Shown here: one piece after another, positions 25,491-35,000 of the stretch
Position numbering within the stretch: position 1 is the first letter of the stretch
Layout of the letters: every line of letters begins with the position of its first letter
Assembly (NCBI GenBank): GCA_040880725.1
Contig: JBBDHV010000047.1
Location: forward strand, 16,274-80,273
DNA length: 64,000 bases
From: DATHWB01 sp040880725
Lineage (GTDB): Bacteria; Actinomycetota; Acidimicrobiia; Spongiisociales; ZC4RG35
Direction of reading: 5' to 3'
The notes under the pieces: model-generated
Databases searched by the model: none
Told to the model about the DNA's origin: nothing
The model's input: only the letters and a program-made list of their open reading frames with translations
Position numbers and translations under genes: made by a program

Positions 25491-27044
25491 ATGTCTGACC
25501 GTGCCAACGACATTGCACTGGAACTGGACGGCTTCGGACTGACCGGAGACGATGTGGCAGCCGTGGCTCGGGAGGGCCGATCAGTCCGCCTCGGCTCGGC
25601 GGCGATCGAGAGGATGGAACGTTCGGCGGCCATCGTCGCCCGACTCGCCTCGTCCGAGATCCCCGTCTACGGGGTTTCGACCGGTTTTGGCTCGCTGGCC
25701 AACACCGTCATACCGGCGGACCGGCGCGAGGAACTCCAGCGCGCGATCGTCCGCTCCCACGCGGCCGGCATGGGTCCACCCATCGAGACCGAAGTCGTCA
25801 GGGCGATGATGCTGCTGCGAGCGAGGACGTTGGCCATGGGGTATTCCGGCGCCCGTCCTGTCGTCGCCGAGGTCATGCTCGAGTTGTTGAACGCCGAACT
25901 CACTCCCATCGTGCCGGAGTTCGGATCCCTGGGCGCCTCCGGCGATCTGGCACCGCTGGCGGCGTGCGCCCTCGTGCTCGTCGGGGAAGGCGCGGTGACC
26001 GACGCCGAAGGCCACGCCGTGGACGGAAGGACCGCCCTCGCCCGAATCGGACGCGACCCGGTGGCGCTCACCGCCAAGGAGGGTCTTGCCCTCGTGAACG
26101 GCACCGACGGCATGCTCGGCATGCTGCTGCTGGCAATCACCGACCTCCGTCAACTGCTCGTCGCCGCCGACGTCGTGGCTGCGATCACCATCGAGGGGCT
26201 GCTCGGCACCGACCGGCCGTTCACCGCGGAACTGCAGGCGCTGCGCCCCCAGGTCGGTCAGGCCGCCAGTGCGGCGAACCTCATGGCACTGCTGGCGGAC
26301 TCCGAGATCGTGGCGTCGCATCGCGAAGGGGACGACCGCGTCCAGGACGCCTATTCGCTTCGTTGCACCCCCCAGGTTCACGGCTCGGTCCGTGACATCG
26401 TGAACTTCGCAGACGGCATCGCCACCATCGAACTGGGATCCGCGATCGACAACCCGATGATCCTGGCGGACGGACGGGTCGAGTCATGCGGGAACTTCCA
26501 CGGTGCGCCGCTCGCCCACGCCGCCGACTATCTCGCCGTCGCCGTCGCCGACCTGGGAGCGCTCTCCGAGCGGCGGACCGACAGGATGCTGGACCGCAAC
26601 CGCTCCCATGGGCTGCCGCCGTTCCTCACCGAGGACGCCGGAGTGAACTCGGGAATGATGATCGCCCATTACACCCAGGCGGCGATGACCGCCGAGAACC
26701 GGCGTCTCGCCGCACCGGCCTCGGTCGACTCGATTCCGACCAGTGCCTTGCAGGAGGATCATGTGTCCCTCGGTTGGTCGGCGTGCCGCAAACTCCGCAA
26801 GGCGGTCGACAATCTGGGAGCAATCCTCGCCGTCGAACTGGTGTGCGGCGCCCGCGCCCTGGACTTTCGGTCACCGCTCGCCCCGGCGCCGGCGACCGCT
26901 GCAGTGCAAGCCGCCCTGCGGACGGTGGTGGCCGGACCAGGTTCGGACCGCTGGCTTGCTCCTGAGCTGGCCGCGGCTGTGAGCTTCGTCGCGACCGGAC
27001 GCGTCGCGACGGCCGTCGCGGAGGCGGGCATCACCCTGACATGA
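25491..27044 (+). CDS. hutH: Histidine ammonia-lyase
   Basis: Converts histidine to urocanate and ammonia, the first step of histidine utilisation. The self-made MIO cofactor comes from Ala149-Ser150-Gly151 in FGSLGASGDLAPLA. The catalytic tyrosine is Tyr60 in YGVSTGFGSLAN. NPMILADGRVESCGNFHG and the SVDSIPTSALQEDHVSLGW block are the other signatures. 517 residues, usual length. GAGGGAG precedes the ATG at a good distance. Overlaps hutF by four bases. Confidence 0.97.
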   Translation: MSDRANDIALELDGFGLTGDDVAAVAREGRSVRLGSAAIERMERSAAIVARLASSEIPVYGVSTGFGSLANTVIPADRREELQRAIVRSHAAGMGPPIETEVVRAMMLLRARTLAMGYSGARPVVAEVMLELLNAELTPIVPEFGSLGASGDLAPLAACALVLVGEGAVTDAEGHAVDGRTALARIGRDPVALTAKEGLALVNGTDGMLGMLLLAITDLRQLLVAADVVAAITIEGLLGTDRPFTAELQALRPQVGQAASAANLMALLADSEIVASHREGDDRVQDAYSLRCTPQVHGSVRDIVNFADGIATIELGSAIDNPMILADGRVESCGNFHGAPLAHAADYLAVAVADLGALSERRTDRMLDRNRSHGLPPFLTEDAGVNSGMMIAHYTQAAMTAENRRLAAPASVDSIPTSALQEDHVSLGWSACRKLRKAVDNLGAILAVELVCGARALDFRSPLAPAPATAAVQAALRTVVAGPGSDRWLAPELAAAVSFVATGRVATAVAEAGITLT

Positions 27045-28357
27045 CCCGAACGATCTGGTGCGAGTACGCCTGGCTGGGCGGATCCGAGCCCCGGACTTCG
27101 GTGCTCGTCCAGATCGACAACGGCCGGTTCACCAGCATCACTGCGGACATGGCGCCGGATGACGCTGAGCGCCGTCCCGGCCTGACTCTTCCGGGTTTCG
27201 CCAACGGCCACAGCCATGCCTTTCACCGCGCCCTGCGGGGACGCACCCAGGACGGAGCAGGCGACTTCTGGGCGTGGCGAACGCAGATGTACCGACTGGC
27301 GGGAAGACTCGACCCCGCGGCCTACTTTCGACTCGCTCGGGCGACCTTCTCGGAGATGGTGCTCGCCGGATACACGACGGTCGGCGAATTCCACTACCTC
27401 CACCACGGACCCGCGGGACGCCCGTACGACGACCGAAACGAGATGGGCCACACCGTGCTGGCGGCTGCCAAGGACGCAGGGATTCGTCTGACGCTGCTCG
27501 ACACGTGCTACCTGCATGGAGGATTCGATCGACCCCTCGACGTGGTGCAGCGACGGTTCGGAGATGACTCGGTCGATGCCTGGGCGACGCGCATGACCGA
27601 GCTCCGACCCACCGATGCCGCGCGGATCGGTGCCGCGGTGCATTCGGTTCGAGCGTGCACGCCCGACGAGATCGCCGGAGTCGTGGCTGCGAGCGAAGGC
27701 CGCCCCCTCCACGCCCACGTCTCCGAACAGCCCGCGGAGAACGAAGGCTGTCAGGCTGCGTTCGGGCGCACGCCGACACGCGTCTTCGCCGACGCCGGAG
27801 CACTCGACCGACGTTTCACCGCAGTCCACGGCACCCATCTGACCGACGACGACCGCGTGCTCCTGGGCGGCGCGCACTCCACCGTGTGCGTCTGTGCCAG
27901 CACAGAACGAGATCTGGCGGACGGCATCGGGGATGTCCCGGCATTGGTAGGCGCAGGCGCACGGATCTCGATCGGAAGCGACTCCAATGCCGTCATCGAC
28001 GCCTTCGACGAGAGCCGCAGCCTCGAGCTGAACGAACGGCTCCGAACCGGGAGACGCGGCCACCTGACCATCGACCAGCTGCTGGATGCGCTCACCGACC
28101 ATGCGTCCCTTGGATGGGACGACGCCGGGAAGATCACCGTCGGCAATCGCGCCGATCTGGTGACACTCGACCTGGGCTCGGTACGCCTGGCAGGATCGAG
28201 TGTCGCAACCATGCTCACCACCGCCGTTCACGCTGCCGACCCCGCGGACGTCACAACCGTGACGATCGATGGCGTGGATCGAGTGACCGATCGCCGGTAT
28301 CAGGCAGGCGACGTGGGCCGGGAGTTCGCGGAGCTCATCCCGAGGCTGTTTCCGTGA
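27041..28357 (+). CDS. hutF: Formimidoylglutamate deiminase
   Basis: Amidohydrolase that turns N-formimidoylglutamate into N-formylglutamate and ammonia, in the five-enzyme hut route. The metal-binding start is GFANGHSHAFHRALRGR (His57, His59), followed by TTVGEFHYLHH, a third His in HAHVSEQP and SIGSDSNAVIDAFDE with the catalytic aspartate. HSHAFHRA and the LDTCYLHGG segment distinguish HutF from guanine or chlorohydrolase relatives. 438 residues. It overlaps hutH and hutI by four bases each. Its presence implies that an N-formylglutamate deformylase is needed, which is missing here in its usual form. Confidence 0.93.
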   Translation: MTRTIWCEYAWLGGSEPRTSVLVQIDNGRFTSITADMAPDDAERRPGLTLPGFANGHSHAFHRALRGRTQDGAGDFWAWRTQMYRLAGRLDPAAYFRLARATFSEMVLAGYTTVGEFHYLHHGPAGRPYDDRNEMGHTVLAAAKDAGIRLTLLDTCYLHGGFDRPLDVVQRRFGDDSVDAWATRMTELRPTDAARIGAAVHSVRACTPDEIAGVVAASEGRPLHAHVSEQPAENEGCQAAFGRTPTRVFADAGALDRRFTAVHGTHLTDDDRVLLGGAHSTVCVCASTERDLADGIGDVPALVGAGARISIGSDSNAVIDAFDESRSLELNERLRTGRRGHLTIDQLLDALTDHASLGWDDAGKITVGNRADLVTLDLGSVRLAGSSVATMLTTAVHAADPADVTTVTIDGVDRVTDRRYQAGDVGREFAELIPRLFP

Positions 28358-29544
28358 GTCTCGTGATCGACCGCATCGGGGAACTGATCACCAACGACGG
28401 CGAGCTCGGCGAGGGCGTACTCGGCGTCAGGCGCGATGCCGCCGTCGTTGTCGAAGACGGTCGAATCGCCGCGGTCGGCGACGCAGGACAGCTCGTCGCC
28501 GACACCCGCATCGACGCCGCCGGATCCGCAGTGCTCCCCGGGTTCGTCGACAGCCACACCCACATGGTCTTCGCCGGCGACCGGGCGTCCGAGTTCGCCG
28601 CCCGCATGGCGGGCGAGCCGTACACCGCGTCCGGCATCGCCGGGACGGTGGCCGCCACCCGGGCGGCCTCGGACACCGAGCTGAGCGCCGGCGTCGGGCG
28701 CCGATTGGCCCAGGCCCGTGAAAGTGGGACCACCCACGTCGAAGTGAAGTCGGGATACGGGCTCACCGTCGATGCCGAAGCGCGCCTGTTGCGGCTGGCC
28801 GAGGCCGTGACCGAGGACACCACCTTTCTCGGCGCCCATGTCGTCCCTCCCGAGTACGACGGCCGCGACGACGAGTACGTCTCTCTCGTGACCGGGGCGA
28901 TGCTGCGGGCGTGTGCGCCCCACGCCCGCTGGATCGACGTCTTCTGCGAGGAGGGCGCCTTCGACGCAGACCAGAGTCGGGCGATCCTCGAGGCCGGGTC
29001 CGCTGCGGGGCTCGGACTCCGGGTACACGCCAACCAACTCGGGCCGGGTCCGGGGGTACGGCTGGCGGTGGAGTTGGGAGCGGCATCCGCCGACCACTGC
29101 ACCCACCTCACCGGCCGAGACATCGACGCGCTGGCAGGCTCAGAGACGGTTGCCACGTTTCTTCCTGCGGCCGACTACTCCACCCGCCAGCCCTACCCGG
29201 ATGCTCGTCGCGCGATCGACGCCGGCGTGTCGGTCGCCCTCGCATCCAACTGCAACCCCGGTTCGTCGAACACCACGTCAATTCCGTTCTGTCTGGGCCT
29301 CGCCGTCCGCGAGATGGGAATGACCGCCGCCGAGGCCATCAGGGCAGCCACAGTCGGCGGCGCGACAGCCCTCCGGCGCACCGACATCGGGCGGATCGCC
29401 GTCGGAACCCGCGCCGACCTCCAGCTCCTGGACGCTCCCAGCCATGCCCACCTCATCTATCAGCCCGGGGTGCCGCTCACCGCGCTCACATTGGTCGGCG
29501 GGGACGTCGTGTTCCGCCGGCATCACTCGACGGGAGGTTCCTGA
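28354..29544 (+). CDS. hutI: Imidazolonepropionase
   Basis: Opens the imidazolone ring to N-formimidoylglutamate. 396 residues of the amidohydrolase fold, metal histidines His68 and His70 in GFVDSHTHMVFAGDRASEF, with HVEVKSGYGLTVDAEARLLR and ASNCNPGSSNTTSIPFCLGL as strong family markers. The long open frame before it belongs to another frame; the GTG at 28354 overlaps the hutF stop (GTGA) and gives the normal length. Its stop is followed with no spacer by the hutU ATG. Confidence 0.95.
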   Translation: MSLVIDRIGELITNDGELGEGVLGVRRDAAVVVEDGRIAAVGDAGQLVADTRIDAAGSAVLPGFVDSHTHMVFAGDRASEFAARMAGEPYTASGIAGTVAATRAASDTELSAGVGRRLAQARESGTTHVEVKSGYGLTVDAEARLLRLAEAVTEDTTFLGAHVVPPEYDGRDDEYVSLVTGAMLRACAPHARWIDVFCEEGAFDADQSRAILEAGSAAGLGLRVHANQLGPGPGVRLAVELGAASADHCTHLTGRDIDALAGSETVATFLPAADYSTRQPYPDARRAIDAGVSVALASNCNPGSSNTTSIPFCLGLAVREMGMTAAEAIRAATVGGATALRRTDIGRIAVGTRADLQLLDAPSHAHLIYQPGVPLTALTLVGGDVVFRRHHSTGGS

Positions 29545-31197
29545 ATGGGTCCGCGAACGATCACTGCTCCGACCGGCGCCGAACTCACGTGCCGCGGTTG
29601 GCAACAGGAGGCGGCGTTCCGCATGCTGCAGAACAATTTGGACCCCGACGTGGCGGAGCGGCCCGACGATCTCGTCGTGTATGGCGGCACCGGCAAGGCG
29701 GCCCGAAGCTGGGAGGCGCTCGACGCCATGCTCCGCACCCTCACCACACTGGCGGACGACGAGACGATGCTCGTTCAGTCGGGCAAGCCGGTCGGTGTCA
29801 TGCGGACCCACGAGTGGGCGCCGCGGGTGTTGATCGCCAACTCGAACCTGGTTCCCGAATGGGCGAACTGGGACGAGTTTCGGAGGCTCGAAGGACTCGG
29901 GTTGACGATGTACGGGCAGATGACCGCAGGGTCGTGGATCTACATCGGGACCCAGGGAATCCTGCAGGGAACCTACGAGTGCTTCGCCGCCATCGGTCGC
30001 AAGCGGTTCGGCGGCTCCCTGGCAGGGACGATCACGGTGACGGCGGGCCTCGGTGGGATGGGAGGCGCGCAACCTCTCGCCGTCACGATGAACGACGGCG
30101 TCGCCCTCTGTGTCGAAGTCGACCCAGCGAGGGCCCAGCGGCGCGTGGAGACTCGATATCTCGATGTGGTCGCCGACGACTACGCCCACGCCGTAAGACT
30201 GTGCACCGCCGCCCGAACCGACAAGCGCGCGCTCTCGGTCGGTCTGGTGGGCAACGCCGCGTCGGTGCTGCCCCGCCTCCTCGCCGATGGCTTCGCAGCC
30301 GACATCGTGACCGACCAGACGTCCGCCCATGACCCCCTCAGCTACGTTCCGGCGGATCTCACGCCCGAGGCGGCAACACGCCTCGCCCGGGAGGAGCCGG
30401 CCGAGTACGTACGCCGATCCCGAGCGTCGATGGTGAGCCATGTCGAAGCGATGGTCGGCTTCCTGGACGCCGGTGCGGAGGTCTTCGACTACGGCAACAG
30501 CCTCCGTGCCGAAGCCGCCCTCGGGGGTTACGACCGGGCGTTCGACTATCCCGGGTTCCTCCCCGCCTACATCCGTCCGCTCTTCTGTGAAGGCAAGGGC
30601 CCATTCCGTTGGGTCGCTCTCTCCGGGGATCCGGCGGACATCGCCGCCACGGACCGTGCCGTGCTCGATGAGTTCGGGGACGACGAGGACCTGGCACGCT
30701 GGATCCAACTGGCGGGAGAACGAGTCGCGTTTCAAGGCTTGCCGGCGAGGATCTGCTGGCTCGGCTACGGGGAGCGGCACCGCCTCGGCCTGCGCTTCAA
30801 CGAGATGGTGCGGCGAGGGGAGATCTCGGCGCCGATCGTGATCGGGCGGGACCATCTCGACTCCGGATCGGTGGCATCCCCGTACCGCGAGACCGAGGAC
30901 ATGGCAGATGGATCCGATGCAATCGCCGACTGGCCGCTGCTCAACGGACTCGTGAACACTGCGTCCGGTGCGACCTGGGTCAGCATCCATCATGGGGGCG
31001 GGGTCGGAATCGGCCGCTCCATCCACGCAGGGCAAGTGTGTGTCGCCGACGGAACCGAACTCGCGGACCGCAAGCTCGAACGCGTTCTCACCAACGACCC
31101 CGGAATGGGGGTCATCCGACATGTCGACGCCGGATACCCCGAGGCAATCGAGGTCGCGTCGGCCCGTGGGGTGCGCGTCCCGATGGCGGAGGGCTGA
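29545..31197 (+). CDS. hutU: Urocanate hydratase
   Basis: NAD-dependent enzyme converting urocanate to imidazolone propionate. 550 residues. The N-terminal RMLQNNLDPDVAERPDDLVV, the QSGKPVGVMRTHEWAPRVLI segment, GMGGAQPLAVTMNDGVALCV with the NAD glycines, the conserved cysteine in ARICWLGYGERHRLGLRFN, and VSIHHGGGVGIGRSIHAGQV are all diagnostic. It starts on the base after the hutI stop. Two bases after its own stop comes the deformylase-like gene, so the operon continues. Confidence 0.97.
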   Translation: MGPRTITAPTGAELTCRGWQQEAAFRMLQNNLDPDVAERPDDLVVYGGTGKAARSWEALDAMLRTLTTLADDETMLVQSGKPVGVMRTHEWAPRVLIANSNLVPEWANWDEFRRLEGLGLTMYGQMTAGSWIYIGTQGILQGTYECFAAIGRKRFGGSLAGTITVTAGLGGMGGAQPLAVTMNDGVALCVEVDPARAQRRVETRYLDVVADDYAHAVRLCTAARTDKRALSVGLVGNAASVLPRLLADGFAADIVTDQTSAHDPLSYVPADLTPEAATRLAREEPAEYVRRSRASMVSHVEAMVGFLDAGAEVFDYGNSLRAEAALGGYDRAFDYPGFLPAYIRPLFCEGKGPFRWVALSGDPADIAATDRAVLDEFGDDEDLARWIQLAGERVAFQGLPARICWLGYGERHRLGLRFNEMVRRGEISAPIVIGRDHLDSGSVASPYRETEDMADGSDAIADWPLLNGLVNTASGATWVSIHHGGGVGIGRSIHAGQVCVADGTELADRKLERVLTNDPGMGVIRHVDAGYPEAIEVASARGVRVPMAEG

Positions 31198-31199
31198 GC

Positions 31200-31769
31200 A
31201 TGGCCGTGCGTCCGATCACCCCCATCGGTCACCCGGTGCTGCGCACTCCTACCCGCGACGTCACCCCCGAAGAACTCGCCTCCGTCGAGATCCAGACCCT
31301 GATCGATGACCTGATCGACACGATGCGCGAGGCCAATGGCGCGGGCATCGCCGCCAACCAGGTCTTCGAGGATGTTCGTATCGCCACCATCGAAGTCACC
31401 GAGAATCCCCGATACCCCTACAAGCCACCCATCCCGCTCACCGTCATCGTCAACCCGAGTTGGACCGCCGTCGACGACGAGACGGTCACGATCAATGAAG
31501 GTTGCCTCTCGGTGCCGCTGCGAGGAGACCTTCAGCGAAGCGTCACGATCGAAGTCAGCTACCTGGATCGACACGGCACACCGCAGCGCGAGATACGGCG
31601 CGGACTGACCGCAGGGACGTTCCAACACGAGATCGACCACCTGGACGGCCGGCTGATCGTCGACCGCATCGACCCTCGCACCCTGGCCACGTGGGAGCAG
31701 TTCGAAACCCACCAGCGGGACGCATTCGTCGAACGAATCTCCCAATTCGTCGACCGGGTGGGCTCCTAG
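31200..31769 (+). CDS. Peptide deformylase family protein at the end of the hut operon
   Basis: 189 residues with all three peptide-deformylase motifs: GAGIAANQ (Gln54), EGCLS (Cys102) and HEIDH (His143, Glu144, His147), so an active metal site is expected. Normal deformylases remove the formyl group from nascent proteins. Here the gene begins two bases after hutU and ends the operon. The segment after EGCLSVP is PLRGDLQRS, and residues 68-82 (TENPRYPYKPPIPLT) form an insertion-like loop compared with the usual housekeeping pattern. Either it is the cell's deformylase placed here by chance, or it deformylates N-formylglutamate in place of HutG. The family call is firm; the second role is a hypothesis. 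Confidence 0.9.
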   Translation: MAVRPITPIGHPVLRTPTRDVTPEELASVEIQTLIDDLIDTMREANGAGIAANQVFEDVRIATIEVTENPRYPYKPPIPLTVIVNPSWTAVDDETVTINEGCLSVPLRGDLQRSVTIEVSYLDRHGTPQREIRRGLTAGTFQHEIDHLDGRLIVDRIDPRTLATWEQFETHQRDAFVERISQFVDRVGS

Positions 31770-31814
31770 AGAAACTGTCGGCGAAGCCGGCCTGCCTATC
31801 CGCTGACCCTGTGA
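31768..31814 (+). repeat. Family 1 intergenic repeat, partial copy E
   Basis: About 47 bases matching the 3' part of the longer element found at 42788, 46853, 57324 (reversed) and 41178 (reversed): the GTCGGCGAAGCCGGC hairpin followed by CTGCCTATCCGCTGACCC and TGTGAG. It begins inside the TAG stop of the deformylase-like gene, just as copy B begins inside the MFS stop. Confidence 0.85.
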
Positions 31815-31888
31815 GATACCGGATGTCGGATTGCCGGGCACCTAGTGTCGCCGCTCGGAGTGGTGGGGACCACGACGGAAGGGCAGGC

Positions 31889-33187
31889 ATGTCACGCGCG
31901 AGAACCACGACCGGTGCGGACCGGCTGCTTGCGCTGTTTCGGGACAACGTTCGGCGCACACGCGATCGCGGACTCTCCAACATCCACATCGAAGATGAGG
32001 TCTTGGTGCCCGGGCGCATCACCGTCGGTGGTCGAGAGGTCTTCAACTTCGGTGACTGCTCGTACCTCGGGATCGGCACTGACCAACGGCTCCGGGACGG
32101 CGCCCACCGGGCGATCGACCGCTTCGGGACATCGTATTCGTCCTCGATCGCCTACACCGCGGTCCCCCTCTATCGGGAGTTGAAGGAGCGCCTCGAGTTG
32201 ATGATGGGCGCACCGACGGTCGTCGCACCGACCACCACCCTCGCGCACGCTGCGGCTCTACCCGTGCTCGTGCAGAAGCACGATGTGGTGCTGATGGACT
32301 CGGCAGTCCACAACTCCGTACAGATGGCCAGCCGACTGCTGGTCGCGGACGGGATAGAGGTAGAAGTCGTCCGCCACGGCGACACCCAGACGCTCGAAGA
32401 GCGCGTCCGACTCATCGAGGAGACAGGTGCGCATCGCATTTGGTATCTCGCTGACGGGGTGTACTCGATGTCAGGTGGCACGGCTCCGTTCGACCGTCTC
32501 CCTGCACTGCTCGACGCCCATCCGACGCTATGGGCGTACGTCGACGATGCCCATGGCTTCTCATGGCACGGGCCCCGAGGACAGGGCCTGGCGCTCGCCA
32601 ACATGGGATGGCACGATCGCCTCGTGATATCGGCAGGGTTGTCGAAGTCCTTCGGCACAGCGGGGGGGATCGTCACCACCCCCGACCCCGATCTCGTGGA
32701 GCTGATCGAGATGTGCGGACCACCGCTTTCCTTCGGGGGCCCGATCGGACCGGCGGGATTAGGTGCCGGCATCGCCGCCGCCGACATCCACCTTTCCGAG
32801 GAGCTCGAGAGCCTTCAAGAGGCCGAGGCGGCTCGTATTCGACACACCCTCGGGGCCTGCGAGGAGTTGGGGATCCCGCTCGCATCGCGTGACGAGACCC
32901 CGATCTTTTTCGTCGAGGTCGGCGGCATGCACGAAATGCTGGACATCGTCGAGCAGATGCTGCAGGACGGCTTCTACGTCAATGGGGCGATGTGGCCGAT
33001 CGTGCCACACCGCCACGCGGGCATCCGTTTCACTGTGACGAACGCCATCGGGCCAGCCGCCATCGATGCGATGCTGGTCTCGCTGCAGCGACACATGGAC
33101 GAGATGGGGATCGCCCACACGATCGACATACGTGGCGAGGACCCCGTGATCGAGCTCGCTGAGAGACCAATTCGCAAGGCCGATTGA
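31889..33187 (+). CDS. PLP-dependent alpha-oxoamine synthase-family enzyme (KBL/BioF/SPT/CqsA-like)
   Basis: 432-residue fold-type I PLP enzyme. VFNFGDCSYLGIGTDQRLRD and FGTSYSSSIAYTAVPLYREL match the start of alpha-oxoamine synthases; AYVDDAHGFSWHG (Asp219, His222) stacks and protonates PLP; the Schiff-base lysine is Lys253 in SAGLSKSFGTAGG. These enzymes join an amino acid to an acyl-CoA (glycine, alanine, serine, or a SAM-derived substrate in CqsA). Which reaction applies cannot be told. No biotin or threonine-catabolism gene is nearby. The next gene, 39 bases on, is a multi-helix sensor kinase, recalling CqsA-CqsS or LqsA-LqsS autoinducer pairs. Start ATG 31889; the longer open frame overlaps the deformylase gene. 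Confidence 0.82.
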   Translation: MSRARTTTGADRLLALFRDNVRRTRDRGLSNIHIEDEVLVPGRITVGGREVFNFGDCSYLGIGTDQRLRDGAHRAIDRFGTSYSSSIAYTAVPLYRELKERLELMMGAPTVVAPTTTLAHAAALPVLVQKHDVVLMDSAVHNSVQMASRLLVADGIEVEVVRHGDTQTLEERVRLIEETGAHRIWYLADGVYSMSGGTAPFDRLPALLDAHPTLWAYVDDAHGFSWHGPRGQGLALANMGWHDRLVISAGLSKSFGTAGGIVTTPDPDLVELIEMCGPPLSFGGPIGPAGLGAGIAAADIHLSEELESLQEAEAARIRHTLGACEELGIPLASRDETPIFFVEVGGMHEMLDIVEQMLQDGFYVNGAMWPIVPHRHAGIRFTVTNAIGPAAIDAMLVSLQRHMDEMGIAHTIDIRGEDPVIELAERPIRKAD

Positions 33188-33226
33188 TTTCCTCAACAAG
33201 CCCGTCCAGCCGACCGATGCAACGTC

Positions 33227-34936
33227 GTGGACTTCGTCATCCCACAACCAGATACGCGTCACAAGCGGCTCGTCCTGTGGCTACTCGTGCCACTCGTCAT
33301 GGGCCTTTCCGTCGCGACGTTCATCGTCCCCGAGCACATCGGTGAGTTGATCGGTGTTCCGACGATGGTTGTCGGACACACTCTGGCGGGGATCATGATG
33401 ATCAGGGCCAGCCGGGGAGACACCCCCACCGCGAGACCCTGGCGGTTGCTCGGTCTTGCCCTTCTCACCGCCGTGTCCGGATTGGTCGTGGTCGCCGCCA
33501 TCGGAGGCGACGCGCCTGTGTTCGGACCGGCCGATTCGCTCTTCCTCGGCGCCTACGTCCTCATCATCGTCGCTCTCGCTCAACTCGCCCGATCCGATCC
33601 CCAGGGACCGCCCTGGGGACTCACGATGCTTGACGCCTTCGTCGGCGCCGTGGCCGCGACCGCCATCGTCTGGGAGGTCGTCCTCGGACAGATCGAGGGG
33701 ATACAGGCCTCTTCGTTGGAGAGGGCGGGCTTGTCGCTCTATCCGATCCTCGATGTCGGAATCATCGTCGCCCTCACGTTGGTTGCTCTCCGACGAAGCA
33801 ACTACCGCTTCGACCCGCGTGTGGCATTCATCGCGGTTGGAATGGTGTTCCAGGTCGTCGCCGACATCCTCTACCTCCGAGAAGGGGTTCTGGCCGCGGA
33901 CTTCCAGGATGCGCAGCCCCGATTCGGACTGTTCGTGGCTGCCTCCGCGTGCTACCTGGGAGCTGCGGCGTTCATCGACCGTGCGCCGGCCCGGCGTGAG
34001 TTTCCCGACCGCGAGACCCCGCTGTGGGCACTCATCTGGCCATACCTCATTGCCGCTGCCCTCGTCCCCCTCCACGTCCTGCGCCTCAATGGACTTCTCG
34101 ATGACCTCGGGAGCAATGGCGTGGCGTCGAGCGAGACAACGCAGATCCGCGTCGTGCTCTTCGCACTCCTGCTCGTCGGAGTCTTGATCGTCGTCCGGCA
34201 GGCAGTTGCCATCAGGCACAACCGCTCTCGAATCGAGCGCCAGCGGCGCGAGCTCATCTCGTCGGTGTCGCACGAACTACGCACACCTCTCACTGCGGTG
34301 GTCGGGTTCCTCCACGTCCTCGACGAAGACTCGGGTGCCTTCACGCCTGCTGAGCAAGAGTCGATGATGCGCGAGATCAACCTTCAGGCGAAGCACATGT
34401 CGCGCACGGTCACCGACCTGATCACCCTCGCACGCGACGGCGGAGCGAACCTCATGGTTCGCAGCGCCGAGGCAAACCTCGCCGACATCATCGACTCTGC
34501 GAGCAGCGAGGCAGCCGGCAGCGTGTGCACAGCGGATGTGGACGATCACGTACTCCACGTGGACGCCGGGCGCCTCGAGCAGGCGATCGGCCACCTTCTT
34601 GCCAACGCACGTAAGTACGGTGGCGGCCGCGTGCATCTTCGCGCCGGAGTGCAGGGAGGAACGCTGACGATCGAGGTGCACGACGACGGGCCGGGGGTGC
34701 TCACGAAGTACCTGAGTTCAGTGTGGAAGCAGTTCGACCGAGGCGAGCGACGGTTGGACTCGACGAACCCGGGTCTCGGCATCGGTTTGGCCATCGTGCG
34801 GGCCGTCGCGGCGGCGCACGGCGGGACCGCCGAGTACCGGCGATCCGAACTGCTCGGTGGATCGTGCTTCTCGATCGTCATGCCGGCCAACACCCGCACC
34901 GGCGCTCCCTGGATCCGGGAACTCACCGCCCGCTGA
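33227..34936 (+). CDS. Membrane sensor histidine kinase with about ten helices
   Basis: 569 residues. About ten hydrophobic segments fill residues 14-326 with no large extracellular domain, implying detection of a membrane-soluble or membrane-state signal. After a short linker comes HisKA with phospho-acceptor His349 in ISSVSHELRTPLTAVVGF, then HATPase_c: N box HLLANARKYGGG (457-468), G1 HDDGPG (485-490), G2 GLGIGLAIVRAV (516-527). No receiver domain is attached and no response regulator lies nearby, so the partner is encoded elsewhere. The GTG start lies 39 bases after the oxoamine-synthase gene. The signal is unknown; the pairing suggests the neighbour's product. Confidence 0.9.
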   Translation: MDFVIPQPDTRHKRLVLWLLVPLVMGLSVATFIVPEHIGELIGVPTMVVGHTLAGIMMIRASRGDTPTARPWRLLGLALLTAVSGLVVVAAIGGDAPVFGPADSLFLGAYVLIIVALAQLARSDPQGPPWGLTMLDAFVGAVAATAIVWEVVLGQIEGIQASSLERAGLSLYPILDVGIIVALTLVALRRSNYRFDPRVAFIAVGMVFQVVADILYLREGVLAADFQDAQPRFGLFVAASACYLGAAAFIDRAPARREFPDRETPLWALIWPYLIAAALVPLHVLRLNGLLDDLGSNGVASSETTQIRVVLFALLLVGVLIVVRQAVAIRHNRSRIERQRRELISSVSHELRTPLTAVVGFLHVLDEDSGAFTPAEQESMMREINLQAKHMSRTVTDLITLARDGGANLMVRSAEANLADIIDSASSEAAGSVCTADVDDHVLHVDAGRLEQAIGHLLANARKYGGGRVHLRAGVQGGTLTIEVHDDGPGVLTKYLSSVWKQFDRGERRLDSTNPGLGIGLAIVRAVAAAHGGTAEYRRSELLGGSCFSIVMPANTRTGAPWIRELTAR

Positions 34937-34986
34937 GCGTTTTCGACGGGAGGCCGGGCAGTGGCCAGGGCCGGACGGTGCGCCGC

Positions 34987-34992
34987 TAGCCT
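34987..34992 (+). promoter_or_regulatory. Probable -10 hexamer of purC (leaderless)
   Basis: TAGCCT, eight bases before the purC GTG at 35001; no ribosome-binding site between. Confidence 0.55.
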
Positions 34993-35000
34993 GCGGACAC

